DNA from: an uncultured Neomegalonema sp.
Lineage (GTDB): Bacteria; Pseudomonadota; Alphaproteobacteria; Rhodobacterales; Rhodobacteraceae
Assembly: GCA_937948985.1 (NCBI GenBank)
Contig: CALFAK010000039.1
Span: 1 to 40,596 of the forward strand
Direction of reading: 5' to 3'
DNA length: 40,596 nt
Positions 27,220 through 35,489 of this stretch are shown here, in pieces (within the stretch, counting starts at the first letter, position 1; every line of letters starts with the position of its first letter). The notes under the pieces are model-generated. The model worked only from the letters and a program-made list of their open reading frames with translations, made no database searches and was not told the origin of the DNA. Made by a program: the position numbers and the translations under genes.

Positions 27220-27571
27220 GCAGCGGGATGTACACCAAAGCGCGGGGTTGCGCGATGAAGATAATGAGATTCCCGAACCGGCAAACCTACGGCTGCTGCG
27301 ACGGTTGGTTACCGTGCTGATGGGGACAATGATTGTCGGGATTTCAGTGATCGCGGGAGCGTTGGTCTACGGGATTGCGGGCGAGCGGTCGCCGGAGGGT
27401 TTGCCGTTTGCGGAGGTGCGTATTGAACCGGGCCTGAGCGTGGTGCGCGTTGATCAGAGCGAACCGTCGCGCATTGTCGTGGTGTTGCGCGATGCGGAGG
27501 GTGTGGAGCGGTTGCGTGTGTATGCGGTTGAGGCGGCCAATGCGCCGGATGTGCGGGTGGTGGGGGATTAG
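27218..27571 (+). CDS. Small single-pass membrane protein (DUF6476-like)
   Basis: A 117-residue protein. A short N-terminal cytoplasmic part (EIPEPANLRLLRRLVTVLMG) leads into one membrane helix (TMIVGISVIAGALVYGIAG), then a periplasmic beta-rich domain ending DVRVVGD. The pattern PANLRLLRRLVTVL resembles the Rhodobacterales family I remember as DUF6476, always small and next to rluD-type genes; the name is from memory. Start ATG 27218 has GGGGAGAG upstream. The start overlaps the rluD start on the opposite strand, and the stop overlaps that of the convergent PaiB-like gene by four bases. Confidence 0.7.
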   Translation: MQRDVHQSAGLRDEDNEIPEPANLRLLRRLVTVLMGTMIVGISVIAGALVYGIAGERSPEGLPFAEVRIEPGLSVVRVDQSEPSRIVVVLRDAEGVERLRVYAVEAANAPDVRVVGD

Positions 27572-28191
27572 TCTTTGTCGACTTCCTCCATACGCCCGGC
27601 GAGGTCTTCGGTGGCCTGGCCCATGCCTGTGTTGCGGACGCCTTTGACGGCACGGTGGCGCACTTCGTCGGGTTTGTTTTGTGAGAGTTTCCAAGTGCCC
27701 TGAATGTCATCAACTTCAATGGCGATAGGGACGATCTGGCGTTGCATTTTCTCGTAGATTTCCGTGTCCATCTTGTCGATTTTCCACGGGCGTTTGTCCG
27801 TAATGCGGTTTTCCATACCTGCCGAGAGGCGCTCTAACACGCCGTGTAATTGGGCTTGATCGAGGCGTTCGAGACGCCCGCGCAGGTGGACGGCGATGTA
27901 GTTCCATGTCGGAACCTGATTCTCGATACCGTACCAGTCAGGCGAGATATAGGCGTCGCCGCCCATGACGCTGATGACTGCGGGCACGGGTTGCTCAAGG
28001 TGTTTGAGGATCGGGTTTGAGCGGACGATATGCGCCTCAATATACGCGCCGTCTTCGGAAAGTTGGAATGGGATGTGGCTGAGCAGCGGGCCGTCATCGG
28101 CGTTGATCGCAAGGGTGCCAAAGCTGCGCGCGCGAGCGAAGGCGATGTTGCGTTGTTGTGACGGTTTACGGAATGCCTGATTCGGATGCAT
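27568..28191 (-). CDS. PaiB-family FMN-binding negative transcriptional regulator-like protein
   Basis: A 207-residue split-barrel flavin-binding protein. MHPNQAFR at the N-terminus, LSHIPFQLSEDGAYIEAHI, ISPDWYGIENQVPTWNYIAVHLRG and the C-terminal IEVDDIQGTWKLSQNKP are characteristic of PaiB. In Bacillus, PaiB is linked to repression of protease and sporulation genes, but most members have no known target. Start ATG 28191 after GAGGA. Two inverted repeats lie immediately upstream, see 28220-28251. Confidence 0.88.
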   Translation of the reverse strand: MHPNQAFRKPSQQRNIAFARARSFGTLAINADDGPLLSHIPFQLSEDGAYIEAHIVRSNPILKHLEQPVPAVISVMGGDAYISPDWYGIENQVPTWNYIAVHLRGRLERLDQAQLHGVLERLSAGMENRITDKRPWKIDKMDTEIYEKMQRQIVPIAIEVDDIQGTWKLSQNKPDEVRHRAVKGVRNTGMGQATEDLAGRMEEVDKD

Positions 28192-28219
28192 GGCACGGTC
28201 CTCTTTACAACGCGTAGAG

Positions 28220-28251
28220 GCCGTGTTTCACGGCATGAGTCAATATTGACT
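28220..28251. promoter_or_regulatory. Two palindromes upstream of the PaiB-like gene
   Basis: GCCGTG-TTT-CACGGC (28220-28234) and the perfect 14-base palindrome AGTCAATATTGACT (28238-28251) lie 29-60 bp before the start codon. The second contains a TTGACT that could serve as a -35 element on the minus strand. They look like operator sites, possibly autoregulatory. Confidence 0.45.
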
Positions 28252-28264
28252 TTTCTCGTATTTT

Positions 28265-29599
28265 TTACGGGCACACTATAGATAGCGCAAACTGGGTTGA
28301 GTCCTGGGCTTCCATTTCCCGCCGCACCTTGGCCGCGCCTGTTGTCTCATCCATCGCCACATCGGCCCAGCAGACCACTTCTCCCGCCGCGACATCGTTC
28401 CTTAGCGCCACATCCTGCGCCAACCCGATTGGCAGCGCCCCCGCCGCCAACGACGCTGCTGCGGGCATCAGGTTGCCCCACACAGAACTTCCGCCCTCAC
28501 CATCCAACATCTCACCTGCGCGCAAGTCCCGTTTGGCCGTCGCCACAACATCCCCGCGAAAGGCTTGCGTCGATCCGGTCGATTGGCCGAGCAATCCTGC
28601 GGACAGCACCGAGATGTTCAATTCTAACCCGATCAGGTGGAACGGCTTATACATCGCTGAGAACCGCCCCGTCGCGTCGGTGTTCATGCCATACTGCCTA
28701 AAACACGCCGCCGCATAATCGTTCGGCGCTTCGAGAACCACATAGACACCCCAGCGCAGATCGCGCGTCACCTCGCGCCCGTCCCGTTCCATCGACGATA
28801 CCACCTCAACCATTCCCGGCCCGTCCAAAACCCCGCCAATCTCGCGGGGTCGCAAGATATGAGCGAGGTCATCCATCCCGCAGGGCGGAAAGGCGAGGCC
28901 ACCCGCCGGAACCGCCAAATCACAGGCATTCGCAACCGCCGCCATCTCCAGGGCCGATTTCGTCCCGTCGAGAAATGAATTGAACATCTTAGGATTCATC
29001 CCCGCCTTGGCCGCTTCGTCCGGTGTCAGGCCGTAATATCCCCACACGGTTTCGGGTGTCGAAGCATGATACGCGGGCAGGTATTTCGTTCCTTTCCCCG
29101 CCGCCATCACGTTAAACCCGCAACAGCGCGCCCAATCGACCATCTCCGCGATCAGGGCGGGTTGATCGCCATAGGCCAGTGAATAAACCACCCCCGCCGC
29201 CCGCGCTTCCGCCGCCAACAACGCGCCCGCCAGCGCATCAGCCTCAACATTGACCATCACGATATGTTTTCCGGCCCCGATGGCCATGCGCGCGTGAACA
29301 ATCCCCGCCGCCGGATGCCCCGTCGCCTCGATCACAACATCCACATCATCACGCGCCAGCGCCGCCGCCGCATCATCGGTAAAATCCGTCGCCGCGATCC
29401 GCTCCGGCGTCCAGCCAACCCCCGCACAAGCCGCCCGCGCCGCACCAGGGCGCAGATCAGCAATCACAGTTACACTCAGGCCGGGCGTTGTGGGCACTTG
29501 GCTCAGAAACATCGACCCGAACTTGCCCGCCCCGATTAGCGCAACCCGAACCGGATTATCAGTTTCTGCGCGGGCTTGGAGCTGTTGGTGCAAATACAT
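28265..29599 (-). CDS. NAD(P)-dependent oxidoreductase with C-terminal SAF domain
   Basis: A 444-residue protein. The N-terminal Rossmann fold has VALIGAGKFGSMF (glycine motif) and EATGHPAAGIVHAR, as in homoserine-dehydrogenase-like and Gfo/Idh oxidoreductases. GKGTKYLPAYHAS and the central catalytic domain follow, and the last 110 residues (VVATAKRDLRAGEMLDGEGG onward) form a SAF domain. Homologues are often mislabelled as flagellar FlgA because of SAF. Members are associated with sugar-acid catabolism in some bacteria; the substrate here is unknown. The start is set at ATG 29599 (MYLHQQLQARAE) after GAGGGA; longer in-frame versions reach 29671. Codon use is C-rich compared with neighbours to the left. 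Confidence 0.82.
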   Translation of the reverse strand: MYLHQQLQARAETDNPVRVALIGAGKFGSMFLSQVPTTPGLSVTVIADLRPGAARAACAGVGWTPERIAATDFTDDAAAALARDDVDVVIEATGHPAAGIVHARMAIGAGKHIVMVNVEADALAGALLAAEARAAGVVYSLAYGDQPALIAEMVDWARCCGFNVMAAGKGTKYLPAYHASTPETVWGYYGLTPDEAAKAGMNPKMFNSFLDGTKSALEMAAVANACDLAVPAGGLAFPPCGMDDLAHILRPREIGGVLDGPGMVEVVSSMERDGREVTRDLRWGVYVVLEAPNDYAAACFRQYGMNTDATGRFSAMYKPFHLIGLELNISVLSAGLLGQSTGSTQAFRGDVVATAKRDLRAGEMLDGEGGSSVWGNLMPAAASLAAGALPIGLAQDVALRNDVAAGEVVCWADVAMDETTGAAKVRREMEAQDSTQFALSIVCP

Positions 29600-29749
29600 G
29601 GCGGGTTCCCTCATGATGGCTTGCACGAGTGTGGCTGCCCTTACGAAATGTTTCAAGCACCTCGCGCCCACTCACATTTCACGGCGCGGGGCGGTCAGGG
29701 CGGCGCAGGTGTACTAACATTGATTACATCGCAATCAGGAGCCTTCCCC

Positions 29750-30136
29750 ATGTTCTTTAAAATGACAGCATTCACCATCCTCGCCGCCTCGCTCGCACTC
29801 AGCGCCACAGCGTCTCACGCCGGAAGCAAACGCATGGGCACTTTTATCGGAGCCAGCAATCATATCACCACGGGCGGCGTCTCTATCGTGAAGACGCAAA
29901 ACGGCCTTGCCGTGAAGCTGGAATCGGATTTCTCACTCGATGGCGCTCCAGACCCCAAAATCGGCTTTGGCGTTGATGGTCGTTACGTTGACGGCACATT
30001 GATCGGGGTGCTGGCCTCCAACACAGGCGAGCAGTTGTACTCCATACCGGCGGGCATGGACGTGTCGCAGTTCAATGAAGTCTATATCTGGTGTGAGAAA
30101 TTCTCGGTCCCATTGGGCGTTGCAGAGCTTCGCTGA
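29750..30136 (+). CDS. DM13 domain-containing exported protein
   Basis: A 128-residue protein with a signal peptide (MFFKMTAFTILAASLALSATASHA) followed by a DM13 domain: GTFIGASNHITTGGVSIVKT, LESDFSLDGAPDPKIGFG, and the closing EVYIWCEKFSVPLGVAELR. DM13 is a predicted electron-transfer or metal/heme-related beta-sandwich found in exported proteins; its single Cys in IWCEKFSVPLG is a conserved feature. Start ATG 29750 with AGGAG at a 9-base spacing. A GC-rich terminator follows. Confidence 0.85.
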   Translation: MFFKMTAFTILAASLALSATASHAGSKRMGTFIGASNHITTGGVSIVKTQNGLAVKLESDFSLDGAPDPKIGFGVDGRYVDGTLIGVLASNTGEQLYSIPAGMDVSQFNEVYIWCEKFSVPLGVAELR

Positions 30137-30198
30137 GCCACGCGTTTCGAGATCGGCCCTATACATCGGTGTTAATAAGCAGTAAACGGCAATCACTC

Positions 30199-30228
30199 CG
30201 GCGCGCGAGCCACAGCGCGCCGTTTTCG
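30199..30228 (+). terminator. Hairpin terminator or attenuator before the helicase
   Basis: CGGCGCGC (30199-30206) pairs perfectly with GCGCGCCG (30215-30222) around an eight-base loop, followed by TTTT and more T-rich sequence. It closes the DM13 gene but lies less than 60 bp before the helicase, so it could also control read-through. Confidence 0.7.
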
Positions 30229-30277
30229 TTTGGCGAATGCCGCGCCCCCTGACCTCGAAGAAAAAGAACACCTGATC

Positions 30278-32434
30278 GTGATACAAACGCTCGCCGATGC
30301 GCTGGAAAAGCGCGGCTATGACACCCTGACCCCCGTACAAGAGGCTGTAACCCAGCCTGAACTGGGGGATGCGGATCTGCTTGTTTCGGCGCAGACCGGA
30401 TCGGGCAAAACCGTCGGCTTCGGATTGGCGATCGCATCGACATTGCTGGGCGAGGAAACCCGCTTCGGCCCGCCCAGCACCCCCATTGCGCTGGCGATTG
30501 CGCCAACGCGTGAATTGGCGTTGCAGGTCAAAGCTGAACTGTCGTGGCTTTATGGCGAGACGGGCGCGGTTGTAACCTCATGCGTCGGCGGCATGGACCC
30601 GCGCGAAGAACGCCGCGCACTGTCCCGCGGTGCACACATTGTTGTCGGAACGCCGGGTCGTCTGCGTGATCATATCGAGCGTAACGCGCTGGATATGACC
30701 GATCTGCGCGCTGTTGTTCTGGATGAAGCGGATGAGATGCTCGATCTGGGCTTCCGCGAAGATCTTGAATTCATTCTCGGCCAATCCCCGGATGAACGCC
30801 GCACCCTGTTGTTTTCGGCGACCGTGCCACGCGGGATTGTTATGCTGGCGAAGCGCTATCAGCGCGATGCGGTTCGGGTCACGACCACGGCGGAGAAATC
30901 ACAACACTCCGACATTGAATACCGCGCCCTTTCTGTCGCAGCGCGCGATTCCGAGGCCGCTGTCATCAACGTGCTGCGTTATTACGAGGCGCAAAACGCA
31001 TTGGTCTTCTGTAATACGCGCGCAATGGTCAACCGCCTGACGACCCGCTTCTCCAACCGGGGCTTCGCCGTCGTGGCGCTCTCGGGCGAGCTGACCCAAA
31101 CCGAACGCAGCCATGCCTTGCAAGCGATGCGTGATGGCCGCGCCAAAGTCTGCGTCGCAACCGATGTGGCCGCGCGCGGGATCGATCTGCCGAACCTTGA
31201 ACTCGTGGTTCATGCCGAATTGCCGACCAACTCCGAAACCTTGCTCCACCGTTCGGGTCGTACCGGACGGGCGGGACGCAAGGGCGTCAGTGTCCTGATT
31301 GTCGCTGGCAGTGCCGGACGCAAAGCCGAGCGCTTGCTCAATGGCGCAAAAGTGCGTGCCGAATGGGCCGCGCCGCCCTCCGCTGACGAAGTGCTGGAAC
31401 AAGACGAAATCCGCTTGCTCGCCGATCCGTCATGGGCGCAGGAAATTGATGAGGGAGAGCGCGGCTTTGTCGAGAAACTGACGGGCCTGCACAGCGCTGA
31501 ACAGATCGCCGCCGCCTATATCCGCCTTCACCGCGCCCGCAAGTCCGCGCCTGAAGAAATTTCCGTGCGCCCTGTTAAAGCACCGGATGAGCGCGGCCCG
31601 AAAACGCCGCGCGTTGAATTCGGCCCAAGCGTGTGGTTCTCCGTTTCGGTCGGGCGCGCTGATAACGCGGAAGTCCGCTGGGTACTACCGATGGTCTGCC
31701 GCTCCGGCAACCTGACTCGCGACGATATTGGCGCGATACGCTTGCAGCAAAACGAAACTTTCGTCGAGATTTTAGAAGCCAGCGTCCCCAAATTCCTCGA
31801 AACCGTCGGGCCGGATATGAAGATGGAGGCGGGTGTCACCCTCACACGCCTTGAAGGCGCCCCGAACATCGCGCCACCGCCCCGCCGCGATGCTCCACCC
31901 CGCAAGCCCTACGGTGATAAATCCTATGGCGACAAAGGCGGCGACAGGGGACCACGTCCCCCGCGCAAAGAATACGGTGATAAACCGCGCCGCAACGATG
32001 ATGACCGCCCGCGCAAACCCTATGGAGACAAGCCGGAACGCAAACCCTACGCCGATAAACCCGACCGTCCGGCCTATAAAGACAAACCGAAACGCGAGGA
32101 TCGCGGCGATAAACCCGCTTATGCGAAAAAGCCGAAAAGCGACTGGAATCCCGACAAATCTCCGTCCCGCGCCAAACCGGAAAAGCCCGCACCGGAGCGC
32201 AAAGGCGGCTACGAGCCGAAGCCAAAAGCCGAGTATGGCGCAAAGCCGGACAAAAAACGCTTTGCCGGTGACCCGACCGACACATCTTCGTCGAAACGGC
32301 GTGGCGCTAAGGAGGGCGGCAAGAAGAAAGCCGTCGGCAAACCTGCGAAGCCGAAGTCGGCAGGTGCAATCAGCAAATCCCGCCGCCCCGTTGGTGGTGA
32401 TGATGTCCCCCGCCGCAAACCGTCGAAGGGGTGA
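30278..32434 (+). CDS. DEAD-box ATP-dependent RNA helicase with DbpA-type domain and basic repeat tail
   Basis: A helicase of about 718 residues. Q motif GYDTLTPVQEAV, Walker A AQTGSGKT, DEAD box LDEADEM, SAT in LLFSATVP, and motif VI HRSGRTGRAGRKG are all present. After the core there is a DbpA RNA-binding-like domain (VWFSVSVGRADNAEVRWVLP), then some 180 residues of low complexity built from units like KPYGDKP and rich in Lys, Arg, Pro and Asp. The start is uncertain. TTG 30230 would lie in the T-tail of the hairpin at 30199-30222; GTG 30278 gives a family-like N-terminus (MIQTLADALEKRGYDTL) and I prefer it. A 12-codon ORF (30237-30275) ends just before that GTG. Role: ribosome assembly or mRNA turnover. 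Confidence 0.9.
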   Translation: MIQTLADALEKRGYDTLTPVQEAVTQPELGDADLLVSAQTGSGKTVGFGLAIASTLLGEETRFGPPSTPIALAIAPTRELALQVKAELSWLYGETGAVVTSCVGGMDPREERRALSRGAHIVVGTPGRLRDHIERNALDMTDLRAVVLDEADEMLDLGFREDLEFILGQSPDERRTLLFSATVPRGIVMLAKRYQRDAVRVTTTAEKSQHSDIEYRALSVAARDSEAAVINVLRYYEAQNALVFCNTRAMVNRLTTRFSNRGFAVVALSGELTQTERSHALQAMRDGRAKVCVATDVAARGIDLPNLELVVHAELPTNSETLLHRSGRTGRAGRKGVSVLIVAGSAGRKAERLLNGAKVRAEWAAPPSADEVLEQDEIRLLADPSWAQEIDEGERGFVEKLTGLHSAEQIAAAYIRLHRARKSAPEEISVRPVKAPDERGPKTPRVEFGPSVWFSVSVGRADNAEVRWVLPMVCRSGNLTRDDIGAIRLQQNETFVEILEASVPKFLETVGPDMKMEAGVTLTRLEGAPNIAPPPRRDAPPRKPYGDKSYGDKGGDRGPRPPRKEYGDKPRRNDDDRPRKPYGDKPERKPYADKPDRPAYKDKPKREDRGDKPAYAKKPKSDWNPDKSPSRAKPEKPAPERKGGYEPKPKAEYGAKPDKKRFAGDPTDTSSSKRRGAKEGGKKKAVGKPAKPKSAGAISKSRRPVGGDDVPRRKPSKG

Positions 32435-32451
32435 TCCTGCGATCTTTCGTA

Positions 32452-33141
32452 TCATTCGTAATCAATGACCAGGAGTGAGTGATCGGAGATTTTGCTCAAT
32501 CGCGGGTCGTGGTCATAGTGCACGTCTGTTATGCGCGCATCGAAAGCGGGTGTCGCTAATCCGTGGTCGTAGCGGAAGCCATTCTGACGCTTTGCGCTGA
32601 CCCATGTGTATTCGCGGGCGTCCCCGTGGCGCGAACGCCATGTATCGACCCAGCCTTGTACGAGCAGTTGCTGGAACAGATGCGTGTTGACAAAGGTTTT
32701 CGTGTCTGAATCCTCAAACGGAATTCCGCAGTTCAGATCGCCGATCAGCAGCGCCTCGCGCTCAACAGGCAGATCAAGCAGGGAATGGAACAGCGGCACT
32801 TGCGCCTTCTTTTGCGGGAAATGCAGGGGATAGAGGGTCAGGTCATCGAACTGCGCGCGCAGGATGTGAGTGTGGCCATCCGCGTCCGGGAAATTCTCAA
32901 CCTCAAACGGCACGCGCGCGGCGATCAGGATCGTGTTTTCCTTGGCATCTTTCGTCTCAGGCAGATGGATTTGCGAGAAGCCCTGCGCTTGCAGCCCGCT
33001 GACCAGCGCATCATCATGCGCGCCGCGCCGGACCTCCTGCAATGTCAAGATGTCGGGCTTGTGGCTCTCAATGGTGTCGAGGATGCCGTCCATCCGCCGC
33101 CCGCCGCCATGCAGGATATTCCAGCTGAGAATCCGCGTCAT
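32452..33141 (-). CDS. Endonuclease/exonuclease/phosphatase (EEP) family enzyme, last gene of repair operon
   Basis: A 229-residue EEP-fold protein. Catalytic residues are in place: Asn8 (SWNILHG), Glu36 (LTLQEVR), His107 (YPLHFPQ), Asp135 and Asn137 (IGDLNCG), Asp192 (RYDHGLAT) and Asp220-His221 (ISDHSLL). Relatives include exonuclease III, APE1 and TDP2, which clean DNA ends, and also various phosphodiesterases. Its start overlaps the ligase stop as ATGA (33141-33138), so it is translationally coupled to the ligase. Context therefore points to DNA end processing. Convergent with the helicase gene. Confidence 0.85.
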   Translation of the reverse strand: MTRILSWNILHGGGRRMDGILDTIESHKPDILTLQEVRRGAHDDALVSGLQAQGFSQIHLPETKDAKENTILIAARVPFEVENFPDADGHTHILRAQFDDLTLYPLHFPQKKAQVPLFHSLLDLPVEREALLIGDLNCGIPFEDSDTKTFVNTHLFQQLLVQGWVDTWRSRHGDAREYTWVSAKRQNGFRYDHGLATPAFDARITDVHYDHDPRLSKISDHSLLVIDYE

Positions 33142-34607
33142 TCCTGTACGACCCAGCCTTTTTTGAATTTCGCTTTCTCCCACATCTCCCAAAAACCTTC
33201 GATCTGTTTGAGCGAGGAACTGACCCGGATGTCGTGCTGTAACGGGTCTTTGCGGTTGGGGGAGTAGTCGGTCAGGTGGATCGCAAAGGCGGGGTGGTCG
33301 CGGGACACTTCCTCTTTGTTGGTTTTCCACATGATGATCTTGCGCACCATCATCGCGCCCTTCATCTCCTTGGTCGCCACGGCCCGGCGCAGCACTGTGG
33401 AGGAGGGCAGTTTCACGTCCTCGGCGGTGCGGTCGGTCTCGGGGATGTGCGTAATGTCGGTCAGTTGCGAGAGCTTCACATCCTCGGCAGTTGCGGATTT
33501 ATCGTCGCGCAGGCGCAGGAATTGGGGCGAGATGATGCTGGCCAATGGCAAACGCCGCACACCCTGCCACGTTTTTTTCTTCGCATCCCACTCCAGCACC
33601 ATGCGGTCAATCGTGCCGCCATGCGAGGTTTGGGCGATGATATCGAGGCATGAAATCTCGACCACGATGCCCGGTTGGATCATACGATAGGCGACGCGGT
33701 CGGAGTTGACCTCGACAAAATCACTCTCCGCATCGCGCTTGCGCAGGGTTTTGAGCAGCTTGGTCCGATCCTCATCGGAAAAGCCGCCGCCGACGCGGCC
33801 TATGATCTGGAACGCGCCGTCCGTGCGGACGATCCCCAGCAGCATCGAGTGCAGCATTCCCGCACGGTCATCGACGCCTTCGGAATAGCCGATGACGGCG
33901 AGGTCGAGGGTATGGCGGGGTTTGATCTTGAAAACACCCGCCGCGTCAGAGCGGGCGACGACGCCCTCCGCGCCCTCCTTCTCGACCCATTTCGCGTATT
34001 GTTTGCGGACGGCTTTGAAATCTTCGCCCGTCACTGTTTCGACGGCGTGGACACGGTTGCCGGACTTGAACAGGGCTTGCGCTTTGGCGATGGCCTCAAA
34101 ATAGCGCATCGACAGATCTTCGCCGTCCAGGTCGTAGATGTTGAAGACGGCAAAGCAGAGCCGTTCCACGTCTTCCCTGGTCTTCGGGGCGCGGTTCAGG
34201 CGGGTGGCATCATGCACCCAGGCCCGCGCGCCATCTTCACGCCGCGCGTAGACCTCGCCGCCGAGCATGGCTTTTTTGATCTTGGCCTTTTTGAGCAGCG
34301 TGGCGGCTTCCTCGTGGAACATCGCGCCCGCACGAACCGCGCCGCCGGGGTTGAGGGTGATCACGTCGCCGCCGTCGTAATATAGGACCGCGAATTCGCC
34401 GTCATACTTTCGGCTGATCGCGTATTCGGCGGGGGGCAGACGTTTGGCGGCGGTGTCGAGATCGAACGCGGCCATCATCCGGCCCAGCTGGCGGCGGCGC
34501 AGGCGGACGGCTTGCAGGAGCGCGGGGTCTTTGAGCGCGTCCGCGTTACCGGTGGCGTATCCGGCGACTTTTTCTTTGAGCTTTTTGGGATCGGCGAGGC
34601 GTTTCAT
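33138..34607 (-). CDS. ATP-dependent DNA ligase
   Basis: A 489-residue nucleotidyltransferase. Motif I is KYDGEF with Lys67 as the AMP-accepting lysine; the usual Arg of KxDGxR is Phe72. LGGEVY (Glu118) is motif III-like, CFAVFNIYDL follows, EGVVAR (214-219) is motif IV and FKIKP (226-230) is motif V. An OB-fold domain with an RVGGGF segment follows around residues 250-300, and about 120 further residues (to KKGWVVQE) have no family I recognise. It is neither a plain LigC nor a LigD, because no polymerase or phosphoesterase domain is fused. Its start overlaps the stop of the gene at 34604 as ATGA, and its stop overlaps the EEP start. Confidence 0.88.
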   Translation of the reverse strand: MKRLADPKKLKEKVAGYATGNADALKDPALLQAVRLRRRQLGRMMAAFDLDTAAKRLPPAEYAISRKYDGEFAVLYYDGGDVITLNPGGAVRAGAMFHEEAATLLKKAKIKKAMLGGEVYARREDGARAWVHDATRLNRAPKTREDVERLCFAVFNIYDLDGEDLSMRYFEAIAKAQALFKSGNRVHAVETVTGEDFKAVRKQYAKWVEKEGAEGVVARSDAAGVFKIKPRHTLDLAVIGYSEGVDDRAGMLHSMLLGIVRTDGAFQIIGRVGGGFSDEDRTKLLKTLRKRDAESDFVEVNSDRVAYRMIQPGIVVEISCLDIIAQTSHGGTIDRMVLEWDAKKKTWQGVRRLPLASIISPQFLRLRDDKSATAEDVKLSQLTDITHIPETDRTAEDVKLPSSTVLRRAVATKEMKGAMMVRKIIMWKTNKEEVSRDHPAFAIHLTDYSPNRKDPLQHDIRVSSSLKQIEGFWEMWEKAKFKKGWVVQE

Positions 34608-35476
34608 TTCTTTGCCGCTTTCGCTTTCGCTTTGGCTTTGGTCTTTGGTTTCGCCTTAGGAGCGGCTTTCACCTTTGGCTTAGCGGCAGCTTTGGCCTTC
34701 GCCTTCGCTTTCGCAGGCTTTGGTTTCGCCTCCGCCTTCTTTGGAGTGGGTTTTTTCTCCTTCATCTTATCCGGCATTTCGGGGGGCGGTTTGAGTTCCA
34801 TGTTTGAGAGGTGCAGCAGCAGGATGTACTGGTCGCCACTGACCCGGCCTTCCAGAAATCCACGATATGGCGTCGAGCCGCGACGGAAGACCAGCGGTTG
34901 CTTGCCGGAACGTCCGCCGCCCAGCAGCATGACCGATTTCGCCTTATGAAGCTCCTCCGCCATACCATAGAGGAAATCGAAGGTCAGACCGTTCACATGG
35001 ACTATTTGCAGCTTCGAGGAGAAGACAAACTTCCTGTACGCCTCGGCTTTGGGCAGCATCGTGCCCGTCCATTTCAGCGGGACATCGGCATCTACATTCG
35101 CCTCGTCCCGCTCGCGGGGGCGGCGGTCTTTGACGCGCCCGAACGGGCCGCGCACGACTTCAAATTGCTCGATGCGAAAAACCAGCGCGTCTTCGGGGTC
35201 GGTGTAGACTCGACTGAGATTCCACAGCGATATGCCGAAGCGTTCAATGTCGATTTCGGGGTCGCCATCAACCAGCGCCTGTCCCAGTTTTTCCGGCGAG
35301 CCGGCCTGTTCCAGCAGCGTATCGTAGTCATGATCGACGGTCGCCTTGAGCACGCGGCGGGTATAGGCGCGCCCGCCTTTGGGGCCGACATAGCGGACGG
35401 GATCGGTGATCCGCACGCTCTCGGCCTTGACAACGGCGTCGCGTTTGCGGCTGTCGGTGAGATTTATGTTTGGCAT
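34604..35476 (-). CDS. Uncharacterised repair-operon protein with histone-like Lys/Ala tail
   Basis: A 290-residue protein. Residues 1-215 look like a folded alpha/beta domain (DPVRYVGPKGGRAYTRRVLK, LVDGDPEIDIERFGISL, SKLQIVHVNGLTFDFLYGMA, LLGGGRSGKQPLVFRRGSTP, YILLLHLSNMELKPPPE). I cannot assign it to a named family. The last 65 or so residues are repeats of Lys, Ala and Pro (units such as KPKAKAKAKA) resembling a histone H1-type tail, so binding to DNA is likely. Start ATG 35476 after GAGG; the stop overlaps the ligase start. Being inside this operon it is probably an accessory to the ligase or a scaffold. Confidence 0.72.
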   Translation of the reverse strand: MPNINLTDSRKRDAVVKAESVRITDPVRYVGPKGGRAYTRRVLKATVDHDYDTLLEQAGSPEKLGQALVDGDPEIDIERFGISLWNLSRVYTDPEDALVFRIEQFEVVRGPFGRVKDRRPRERDEANVDADVPLKWTGTMLPKAEAYRKFVFSSKLQIVHVNGLTFDFLYGMAEELHKAKSVMLLGGGRSGKQPLVFRRGSTPYRGFLEGRVSGDQYILLLHLSNMELKPPPEMPDKMKEKKPTPKKAEAKPKPAKAKAKAKAAAKPKVKAAPKAKPKTKAKAKAKAAKK

Positions 35477-35489
35477 CTTACCTCACTCA

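Noticed and set aside
33138..34607. Calling the ligase LigD
   Set aside because: No polymerase or PE domain is fused, and the polymerase is a separate gene with a HAD domain.
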